Shown here: in pieces, positions 1-5,136 of the stretch
Position numbering within the stretch: the first letter of the stretch is position 1
How the letters are laid out: each line of letters starts with the position of its first letter
Source: Bordetella parapertussis
Lineage (GTDB): Bacteria; Pseudomonadota; Gammaproteobacteria; Burkholderiales; Burkholderiaceae_C
DNA: 5,136 bases
Direction: 5' to 3'
NCBI GenBank assembly: GCA_943328885.2
Contig: CALQBT020000229.1
Span: 1-5,136 of the forward strand
Made by a program: the position numbers and the translations under genes
The notes under the pieces: generated by a model
Seen by the model: only the letters and a program-made list of their open reading frames with translations
What the model was told of the DNA's origin: nothing
The model's database searches: none

Positions 1-83
1 AATCGGTCAAGATTGGCAAAGGCGCCGATTTGACGATCAGAACGACAAGCAGCGTCAAGCTCTACGGCACCACGTCCGTCCTC

Positions 84-160
84 TCAAGCACATGTGGCTT
101 TGCCACTTTGTTTGACCCCCATGGAGGGCGCGGCCGGCTTCGGCCGGCCTCGGGGCGCTC
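84..160. repeat. Palindrome-rich insert inside the FAS1 remnant
   Basis: This segment separates the two FAS1 pieces. It is packed with small inverted repeats: GTGGC-TTT-GCCAC (94-106), a CCATGG-centred C-run/G-run (116-128), and a 7-bp GC stem closed by TTCG (132-149). The 6-mer CTCAAG occurs at 83-88 and again at 158-163, which resembles a short target duplication. Removing 84-160 rejoins the two pieces in frame. Removing exactly one CTCAAG unit (75 bp) does not, so the precise insertion boundaries are uncertain. It is too short to encode a transposase. I infer a REP/MITE-like or terminator-type intergenic repeat. Confidence 0.5.
132..149. other. GC hairpin with TTCG tetraloop
   Basis: GGCCGGC-TTCG-GCCGGCC is a perfect 7-bp stem whose C(UUCG)G loop is an exceptionally stable RNA tetraloop. 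No T-run follows, so it is not a textbook intrinsic terminator. It forms the core of the insert that splits the FAS1 remnant. Confidence 0.6.
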
Positions 161-263
161 AAGACCGACATCGCCTGCACCAATGGCGTCATTCATCTCA
201 ACGATTCGATGCTGCTGCCTGCCTGAAGCAGGCCACAGCTCATTTCAGCGTTTCCTCAACCCC

Positions 264-279
264 GGCGGCCGAAACCGCC
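264..279 (+). promoter_or_regulatory. Small hairpin upstream of the FAS1 start
   Basis: GGCGG-CCGAAA-CCGCC forms a 5-bp GC stem that ends 22 nt before the FAS1 ATG. It is followed by an A/T-rich stretch (GAAATTTAAAAA) but not by a T-tract. It could be the terminator remnant of the upstream gene or a 5'-UTR structure. The role is a guess. Confidence 0.3.
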
Positions 280-301
280 AGAAATTTAAAAAGTGCATCC
301 C

Positions 302-754
302 ATGAAGAAGTTCATCATCGCCAGCGCCATCGCGCTGGCCAGCATCTCGGCTCAGGCCAAGGACATCGTCGATACGGCTGTCGACGCAGGGAGTTTCAAG
401 ACGCTCGTCACCGCACTGCAAGCCGCGGGTCTGGTTGACACCTTGAAGGGCAAGGGCCCTTTCACTGTCTTCGCGCCGACAGACGCAGCGTTCGCCAAGA
501 TCCCGAAGGCCGACCTCGACGCGCTGCTGAAGGACAAGGCGAAGCTGAGCGCTGTTCTGACCTACCACGTCGTGGGGAGCAAGGTCCTGGCGAAGGACAT
601 CAAGCCTGGCAAGGTCAAGACCGTGCAGGGCAGCGAACTGACGCTCGCGACGGCCGGTGGCGTCACCGTAGATGGTGCAAAAGTGACCGCCGCCGACATC
701 GCTGCCGACAACGGTGTGATCCACGTGATCGACACGGTGGTGATGCCCAAGTAA
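302..754 (+). CDS. Secreted single-domain fasciclin (FAS1) protein
   Basis: The 150-residue product starts with a typical Sec signal peptide: MKK, then a hydrophobic stretch, with likely cleavage after AQA at residue 19. One complete FAS1 (beta-Ig-h3/fasciclin) domain follows. It has the H1 motif [11 protein letters not shown] (54-64), the central YH pair (Y88-H89 in LTYHVV), and the H2 motif [12 protein letters not shown] (138-149) at the very C-terminus. The length is normal for bacterial single-domain FAS1 proteins. These are generally exported and linked to adhesion or surface interactions, but the molecular role here is unknown. I chose the ATG at 302 over an in-frame GTG at 293 because the signal peptide then begins MKKF. 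Neither start has a strong Shine-Dalgarno sequence. A disrupted paralogue lies immediately upstream, suggesting an old tandem duplication. The rhodopsin gene begins 174 bp downstream, so a shared transcript is possible but not shown. Confidence 0.92.
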   Translation: MKKFIIASAIALASISAQAKDIVDTAVDAGSFKTLVTALQAAGLVDTLKGKGPFTVFAPTDAAFAKIPKADLDALLKDKAKLSAVLTYHVVGSKVLAKDIKPGKVKTVQGSELTLATAGGVTVDGAKVTAADIAADNGVIHVIDTVVMPK

Positions 755-928
755 GGATCAGCCCCTGCGGGAACTGCCGTGCGGTACGAGGAAGACAACC
801 TCGATCGGCGGGACGGGGTGGGCGCGCGGGTCAAAAGCCTGCGCGAACTGACCGCATCCAACGACAAAGGACGCCCGTTCGGCGCGTCAAATCCAACGAG
901 CACTCTTGCTCACGCACTGAGACTAAAT
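755..928 (+). other. Gene-free leader before the rhodopsin
   Basis: This 174-bp gap has no supported gene. The rhodopsin frame stays open upstream to a GTG at 779, but the 50 residues this would add are polar, resemble nothing I know, and would bury the signal peptide, so I treat it as untranslated. Two short hairpins are visible: CGAGG-AAGACAA-CCTCG (787-803) and GAGCA-CTCT-TGCTC (898-911), the latter 17 nt before the ATG. I find no convincing -35/-10 pair, although the rhodopsin promoter would be expected here. Confidence 0.5.
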
Positions 929-1759
929 ATGAAAACTTCAAGCACGGCTCCAGACCGCTTCTGGACAAAAGCAAGAATGGCAGCGACGGCATTGCCCGCT
1001 CTCGGAGCCGCACTCGCAGTGATGCCTGACTACTCACACGCAGCCAGCACCGACATCCTCAAACAGAACGACTTTGTTGGCATCTCTTTCTGGATCATCT
1101 CGATGGCGTTGATCGCCGCGACAGCGTTCTTCTTCCTTGAACGCGACCGAGTGTCGCCGAAATGGAAGACCTCACTCACCGTCTCAGGCTTGGTCACTCT
1201 CGTGGCCGCAGTCCATTACTTCTACATGCGTGATGTGTGGGTGGCCACCGGTTCGACGCCGACGGTGTTCCGCTACATCGATTGGTTGATCACCGTGCCA
1301 TTGCTGATGATCGAGTTCTACTTGATCCTGGCCGCGATCACCAAAGTGCAGAGCGGCATCTTCTGGCGCCTGATCATCGGCACATTGGTGATGTTGATCG
1401 GCGGCTATATGGGCGAGGCAGGGTATTGGAGCGTCTGGCCGGCGTTCATCATCGGCATGGCGGGCTGGGCATTTATCCTGTACGAGATCTTCCTGGGTGA
1501 AGCCGGCGAGATCAGCGCAGAAAACGCTCCTCCGGCGGTTCGGTCAGCCTTCAACACGATGCGCTTGATCGTCACCTTTGGCTGGGCGATCTATCCAATC
1601 GGCTACTTCTTCGGCTACCTGACTGGCAGCAACGCCGCCGACAGCGCCAACGCACTCAACATCATCTACAACGCAGCAGATGTGTTGAATAAAATCGCCT
1701 TCGGCCTGATCATCTGGTCGGTCGCGGTGAGTGAATCTGAGCACGCGGCGAAGCACTGA
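929..1759 (+). CDS. Proteorhodopsin, light-driven outward proton pump
   Basis: The 276-residue product is a seven-helix retinal protein of the inner membrane. Helices lie roughly at 49-69, 82-101, 112-136, 145-161, 168-189, 210-231 and 244-268. An N-terminal signal-like segment with possible cleavage near SHA (residue 38) precedes them. Key residues, aligned from memory to the green proteorhodopsin of SAR86, are H96 (H75), the counterion D118 (D97), T122 (T101), donor E129 (E108), second counterion D251 (D227) and retinal Schiff-base K255 (K231, in ADVLNKIAFG). The D-T-E triad indicates a proton pump rather than a sodium or chloride pump. L126 at the spectral tuning position (L105) predicts green absorption. 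Family blocks such as WKTSLTVSGLV, VFRYIDWL and FGWAIYPIGYF are conserved. The ATG at 929 is chosen for its signal-like N-terminus and a weak GAG at 919-921. A strong hairpin follows the stop, and carotenoid genes that supply the retinal precursor lie downstream. Confidence 0.97.
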   Translation: MKTSSTAPDRFWTKARMAATALPALGAALAVMPDYSHAASTDILKQNDFVGISFWIISMALIAATAFFFLERDRVSPKWKTSLTVSGLVTLVAAVHYFYMRDVWVATGSTPTVFRYIDWLITVPLLMIEFYLILAAITKVQSGIFWRLIIGTLVMLIGGYMGEAGYWSVWPAFIIGMAGWAFILYEIFLGEAGEISAENAPPAVRSAFNTMRLIVTFGWAIYPIGYFFGYLTGSNAADSANALNIIYNAADVLNKIAFGLIIWSVAVSESEHAAKH

Positions 1760-1766
1760 TCGCCAA

Positions 1767-1798
1767 GACGGGGTCGAGCGAAACGCTTCGACCCCGTC
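1767..1798 (+). terminator. Strong hairpin between rhodopsin and crtIB
   Basis: The arms GACGGGGTCGA (1767-1777) and TCGACCCCGTC (1788-1798) pair perfectly over 11 bp. The stem then continues with GCG/CGC around an AAA loop, with one bulged T at 1787. It starts 7 nt after the rhodopsin stop and ends 15 nt before the crtIB ATG. No T-tract follows (GTCCGCAAAACC), so full intrinsic termination is doubtful. Partial termination or protection of the rhodopsin mRNA 3' end are the likelier roles. The near-symmetric stem could also act for transcripts on the opposite strand. Confidence 0.75.
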
Positions 1799-1813
1799 GT
1801 CCGCAAAACCAAC

Positions 1814-4246
1814 ATGCAAGCAATTGTCATCGGCGCGGGTTTCGGCGGAATCGCCGCCGCCTTACGACTCCGCGCTAGAGGCTACGAAACCACACTGATC
1901 GACCGTTGCGCCGCTGTGGGCGGGCGCGCGCAGGTCTTCGAGCGCAACGGCTTCAAACACGACGCAGGACCGACCGTCATCACTGCGCCTTTCCTGTTCG
2001 AAGAGCTCTTCGCTCTATTCGGGGAACGTCTGGAAGATCATGTACGACTGGTGCCCTTGACGCCCTGGTACAGGTTCCACTTCGCCGACAACACCCAGTT
2101 CGACTACGGTGGCACGCTCGACGAAACACTGGCCGAAATCGCGCGCATCGAGCCAGGCGATTGCGACGGTTACCGCAATCTGCTCGCCCAGTCCGAAAAG
2201 ATATTCGACGTCGGCTTCCGGCAACTGTCGGCCGCACCATTCCATCGCTTCGGCGCGATGCTCAAACAAATCCCGGCGCTGCTGCGCCTGCGCAGCCATG
2301 ACACCGTTTGGCAGCTCGTGTGCCGACACTTGAAGAATCCCAAGCTTCGTCAAGCATTCTCGATTCAGCCGCTGCTGGTCGGCGGCAACCCGTTCGACAC
2401 CACCAGCATCTACGGCTTGATTCATTACCTTGAGCGAGCGCATGGCGTGCACTTCGCGATGGGCGGTACGGCAGCCATCACCGCCGCGCTCGGCGGGCTG
2501 ATGGCGCGGCACGGCATCGATGTGAAACTCAACACCACGGTCAGCCGTGTCGATGTCGAAGAGGGCATCGCAACAGGCGTGACCCTGAGCGACGGCTTGT
2601 CAATGGCGGCCAACGTGATCGTGTCGGATGCCGACCCGGCGCATCTGTATGGCGCAATGATCCGGCCAGAAGCGCAGGCTGCTTCGGCTCGTCTGAAATT
2701 GGCCACTGCCGAGTTCTCGATGGGCCTGTTCGTGCTGTATTTCGGCACCACCCGTCAATATCCGGACGTCGCACACCACACGATCTGGCTCGGCGCGCGG
2801 TACCGCGAGTTGCTCGCCGACATCTTCCACGACAAGATCCTGTCAGAGGATTTTTCGCTGTATCTGCATCGCCCCACGGCGACCGACCCGAGCTTCGCGC
2901 CGGCGGGCTGCGACAGTTTCTACGTGCTGTGTCCCGTGCCCAACCTGAAGGGCGCGGTCGACTGGACGGTCGAGGGGCCGCGACTGCAGTCGCGCATCGT
3001 CGAAGCGCTGGCCAGCACGATCCTGCCTGGCCTGGAAGCGTGCATCACGAGCGACTTCTACATGACGCCAGAGAATTTTCGCAGCGACTACTTGAGTGCC
3101 CACGGCGCAGGCTTCTCGGTGGCGCCGCTGTTCCGCCAATCGGCATGGTTCCGTTTCCACAACCGAGCCGAAGGCATTCGCAACCTTTACCTCGTCGGCG
3201 CCGGAACGCATCCGGGAGCCGGACTACCGGGCGTACTGTGTTCGGCCAAGGTCATGGATTCGCTCGTGCGCGCGGTGCCGATCCCTTCACTTTATGGCGC
3301 TGCACCCAGCCCAGAATCAGCGTTGCAGAGCGCCAACCTCGCGCTGTCGAGCAAGGGTAAGAGCTTCCACTGGTCGCGCCACTGGATGGCGTCAGCTCAT
3401 GCTGCGCGCGCCACGCGGCTCTACGGGTTTTGCCGCTATGTCGACGACCTCGCGGACGAAAGCTGCGCGGGCCAGGATCCTCGTGCAGCACTCGCGCTCG
3501 TCGCGCAAGAAATTGTCAGCGGCCTCTCGGAGAACTCGGTCGTGGCTGACGCGATCGCATTGATGCGCGAGTGTCGTATAGAGCCCGCGCTGATCTTGAC
3601 CTTCGTCGACGGGATCACGTCGGATCTGGACCCCGTCCACATCGCCGACGAGGGCGAGTTGCTTCGCTACTGTTACCAGGCGGCCGGGACTGTCGGCGCG
3701 ATGATGTGCCGGATGATGGGATCCGACGACCCGGCCGCGTTGCGCCACGCCGTAGATCTCGGTATCGCGATGCAATTGACGAACATCTGTCGCGACGTCG
3801 CTGCTGATGCGGCAGTCGGGCGCAGATACCTTCCAGCAACAATAATCGGCGACCTAGCACCGCGGGCCTTGGTCGATCCGGCGCCGACGCTGCAACCCCG
3901 TCTGCAAGCCTGCATCGGCCACCTGCTCGATGTCGCCGATCGCTACTACCGCAGCGGCGAGGCGGGACTGGCTCACCTGCCGATCGGCGCGCGCTGCAGC
4001 GTCCTGGTCGCAGCGCGCGTTTACCGCGCCATCGGGACGCGACTGCGACAACGCGATGGTGCGTACTGGCTGGGCCGCACCGTCGTGCCGCTTCGAGTCA
4101 AGAGCCTGGTGACCTTGCGGGCGCTGCTCTCGGCCCCGTTTCAAACCCATTTTTGGGTGCGATCGCGATACCACGACAAGACCTTGCATGCGGCACTGTC
4201 CCGTTTCTTCGGCGCCGAGACGGTGCTTGAGAGACCTCGTGCCTGA
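1814..4246 (+). CDS. crtIB: CrtI-CrtB fusion: phytoene desaturase and phytoene synthase
   Basis: The 810-residue protein carries two complete carotenoid enzymes in one frame. Residues 1 to about 488 are a CrtI-type phytoene desaturase. They have the FAD dinucleotide fold GAGFGG (7-12), D30 at the end of the second strand, GGRA (36-39), and the C-terminal signature LYLVGAGTHPGAGLPGV (458-474). This half converts phytoene to lycopene. Residues of about 500-790 are a CrtB phytoene synthase, which makes phytoene from two GGPP. The CrtB-like start (GKSF at 515-518) leads to the first Asp-rich motif YGFCRYVDDLAD (D544, D545, D548). Next come the central YCYQAAGTVGAMM (619-631) and the second Asp-rich motif QLTNICRDVAAD (654-665; D661, D665), followed by GRRYLP (669-674). 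Only about 12-15 residues link the domains, with no stop codon between them. Both halves have normal family length and all expected motifs, so both are probably active. No Shine-Dalgarno sequence is evident before the ATG. CrtI and CrtB are usually separate proteins encoded by adjacent genes. This fusion order would let phytoene pass between the domains, which is inference. Confidence 0.93.
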   Translation: MQAIVIGAGFGGIAAALRLRARGYETTLIDRCAAVGGRAQVFERNGFKHDAGPTVITAPFLFEELFALFGERLEDHVRLVPLTPWYRFHFADNTQFDYGGTLDETLAEIARIEPGDCDGYRNLLAQSEKIFDVGFRQLSAAPFHRFGAMLKQIPALLRLRSHDTVWQLVCRHLKNPKLRQAFSIQPLLVGGNPFDTTSIYGLIHYLERAHGVHFAMGGTAAITAALGGLMARHGIDVKLNTTVSRVDVEEGIATGVTLSDGLSMAANVIVSDADPAHLYGAMIRPEAQAASARLKLATAEFSMGLFVLYFGTTRQYPDVAHHTIWLGARYRELLADIFHDKILSEDFSLYLHRPTATDPSFAPAGCDSFYVLCPVPNLKGAVDWTVEGPRLQSRIVEALASTILPGLEACITSDFYMTPENFRSDYLSAHGAGFSVAPLFRQSAWFRFHNRAEGIRNLYLVGAGTHPGAGLPGVLCSAKVMDSLVRAVPIPSLYGAAPSPESALQSANLALSSKGKSFHWSRHWMASAHAARATRLYGFCRYVDDLADESCAGQDPRAALALVAQEIVSGLSENSVVADAIALMRECRIEPALILTFVDGITSDLDPVHIADEGELLRYCYQAAGTVGAMMCRMMGSDDPAALRHAVDLGIAMQLTNICRDVAADAAVGRRYLPATIIGDLAPRALVDPAPTLQPRLQACIGHLLDVADRYYRSGEAGLAHLPIGARCSVLVAARVYRAIGTRLRQRDGAYWLGRTVVPLRVKSLVTLRALLSAPFQTHFWVRSRYHDKTLHAALSRFFGAETVLERPRA
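4229..4234 (+). promoter_or_regulatory. Ribosome binding site for crtY inside crtIB
   Basis: GAGAGA lies just upstream of the GTG at 4239, within the last codons of crtIB. It is the only Shine-Dalgarno-like sequence at a suitable distance and supports that GTG as the crtY start, rather than an in-frame TTG at 4227. Confidence 0.5.
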
Positions 4247-5136
4247 AGATTTCGACCTGATCATCCTCGGCGGAGGGTGCGCAGGGCTCAGTTTGGCGGT
4301 GGCTCTCGCGGCGCATGGCGAGCGCTGCCCCCGAACACTCGTGATCGAGCCTCGAACCGAGTACACGAACGACCGCACGTGGTGTTATTGGAACGATCAC
4401 AGCGCCCCGACGCAGTGCCCCGTCCAGCAGAGCTGGCAATCGATGCGGATCGTGCACGGCGGCCTGAGCGTTTCTCTCGACTGCGGCACGACGCCTTACC
4501 AAATGCTGGCCGCCCGAGACTTCTACGCCATGGCCCAGCGCGCGATTGCCCAACAACCGAAGATCGAGTTGAGGTTGGGGATCTCGGTCGTTGGCGAGCC
4601 CAGTCGCAGCGGTGAGGTGTGGCGCTTGCGCAGCAGCGCGGGCGAGGTGACCGCGCGTTCGGTCGTGGACACGCGCCCTTCACAAAGCCCGCAACGTGAC
4701 GGGGCCGTCCTTTGGCAATCGTTCTACGGGCAGGAGATCGAATGCAGTGCTGCAGTCTTCGACCCGTATTCGCTGGACTTGATGGACTTCCTGGCACCGG
4801 ATCCGCGCCATGTCGCGTTCGTCTACGTGTTGCCCATCTCGTCGACGCGCGCGCTGGTGGAGGTGACGGTGTTCGGTGCCACGCCGCTCGAACCTCAGGC
4901 GCTCACCCCTTGGCTCGAGACAGCGATCGCCGAGCGCGTCGGCGCCGCACCCTTCACCACGCTACGCCGTGAACAAGGGATCTTGCCGATGGGCCTGATC
5001 GACACCCCAAGACAAAGGCACCCGGGCTGCGTCAAGGTCGGTGTGATGGCCGGTGGTGCCCGCGCCAGTACAGGTTATGCATACCAGCGCATCCAGCAAT
5101 GGGCCAGCGAATGCGCGCGTGCGCTGGTGAGCCAGG
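4239..5136 (+). CDS. crtY: Lycopene beta-cyclase, 5' part (runs off window)
   Basis: This frame starts at a GTG that overlaps the crtIB stop by 8 bp and stays open to the right edge, giving 299 codons. The family is usually about 380-400 residues, so roughly the last quarter is missing. The protein begins PEDFDLIILGGGCAGLSLA, a dinucleotide-binding fold (GGGCAG, 11-16). It continues with the CrtY block NDRTWCYW (44-51), RDFY (93-96), and VLWQSFYGQEIE (157-168) followed by VFDP (173-176). LMDF (181-184), FVYVLP (194-199), the EQGILPMG stretch (245-252) and GGARASTGYAYQRI (272-285) follow. These match the CrtY family of FAD/NAD(P)H-dependent, non-redox lycopene cyclases. The enzyme closes both ends of lycopene to make beta-carotene, the precursor of retinal. 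The overlapping start points to translational coupling with crtIB. No conflicting stop or frameshift is seen. An asymmetric or monocyclase activity cannot be excluded from sequence. Confidence 0.93.
   Translation, partial: MPEDFDLIILGGGCAGLSLAVALAAHGERCPRTLVIEPRTEYTNDRTWCYWNDHSAPTQCPVQQSWQSMRIVHGGLSVSLDCGTTPYQMLAARDFYAMAQRAIAQQPKIELRLGISVVGEPSRSGEVWRLRSSAGEVTARSVVDTRPSQSPQRDGAVLWQSFYGQEIECSAAVFDPYSLDLMDFLAPDPRHVAFVYVLPISSTRALVEVTVFGATPLEPQALTPWLETAIAERVGAAPFTTLRREQGILPMGLIDTPRQRHPGCVKVGVMAGGARASTGYAYQRIQQWASECARALVSQ

Larger units (their letters stand above)
1..226 (+). pseudogene. Broken FAS1 (fasciclin) gene, 3' part
   Basis: Two pieces of a FAS1 C-terminus can be read in different frames. 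The first runs from the left edge (codon phase of position 3) to about position 83 and contains LTIRTTSSVKLYGTT. The second runs from about 161 to the TGA at 224-226 and reads KTDIACTNGVIHLNDSMLLP, the conserved H2 end of a FAS1 domain. Together they align with residues of about 105-149 of the intact FAS1 protein encoded at 302-754 (VKTVQG..LTLAT...[18 protein letters not shown]). They are separated by a segment of about 77 bp that shifts the frame and carries a TGA in the frame of the second piece. The gene's 5' part lies outside the window. I read this as a disrupted paralogue of the next gene. A sequencing error cannot explain an extra segment of this size, although a non-canonical domain insertion is a remote alternative. 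Confidence 0.72.

Noticed and set aside
30..305. Open frame through the FAS1 remnant and insert
   Set aside because: Only its first part is FAS1-like. After the insert it reads the FAS1 tail in the wrong frame, so it is not a gene.
94..438. Open frame starting at GTG 94 and running into the FAS1 gene
   Set aside because: It overlaps the intact FAS1 gene in another frame, is rich in Arg/His as expected of a shadow of GC-rich coding DNA, and shows no domain.
245..724. Antisense open frame opposite the FAS1 gene
   Set aside because: The + strand encodes a complete FAS1 domain with signal peptide, and the antisense product matches nothing I recognise.
779..928. GTG start at 779 extending the rhodopsin by 50 residues
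   Set aside because: The extension is polar, resembles no rhodopsin N-terminus, and would place the signal-like segment internally. The ATG at 929 gives a family-like N-terminus.
2015..2512. Long antisense open frames opposite crtIB (also 3392-3775, 3854-4378, 4098-4556)
   Set aside because: They lie opposite strongly conserved coding sequence, are Arg-rich, and have no recognisable motifs. They are normal by-products of high-GC genes.
3254..3330. Separate internal start for crtB (ATG 3254, GTG 3275 or TTG 3323)
   Set aside because: No Shine-Dalgarno sequence is seen before these codons and there is no stop codon ending crtI, so a single fused product is the simpler reading.
1..5136. CRISPR array, tRNA, rRNA, or transposase gene
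   Set aside because: I saw no regularly spaced repeats, no cloverleaf or rRNA-like sequence, and no transposase or integrase motifs on either strand.

Overview
The window looks like a proteorhodopsin phototrophy locus from a GC-rich proteobacterium. The organism is inferred: moderately high GC, a green-type proteorhodopsin, and a short palindrome-rich intergenic repeat of a style I associate with Burkholderiales suggest a (freshwater?) betaproteobacterium. The sequence alone does not prove this. All supported genes lie on the + strand.

Layout. Positions 1-226 hold the 3' end of a FAS1 (fasciclin) gene whose reading frame is broken by a roughly 77-bp palindromic segment. Positions 302-754 hold an intact, secreted, single-domain FAS1 protein, probably a paralogue. 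Positions 755-928 are a gene-free leader. Positions 929-1759 encode a proteorhodopsin with all the residues expected of an outward proton pump. A strong hairpin (1767-1798) fills the short gap before an 810-codon gene (1814-4246) that reads continuously through a phytoene desaturase (CrtI) and a phytoene synthase (CrtB). The start of a lycopene beta-cyclase gene (crtY) overlaps its stop codon and runs off the right edge.

How the genes fit together. CrtB condenses two geranylgeranyl diphosphates into phytoene, CrtI desaturates phytoene to lycopene, and CrtY cyclises lycopene to beta-carotene. A carotene dioxygenase (Blh/Brp, not in this window but expected nearby) would cleave beta-carotene to retinal, the chromophore of the rhodopsin. 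GGPP synthase (crtE) is also absent from the window. The order rhodopsin, then desaturase/synthase, then cyclase matches known proteorhodopsin-carotenoid cassettes. The single-chain CrtI-CrtB arrangement is the most unusual feature. The hairpin between the rhodopsin and the enzyme genes could let rhodopsin transcript outnumber enzyme transcript. The FAS1 genes upstream have no obvious role in the pathway.
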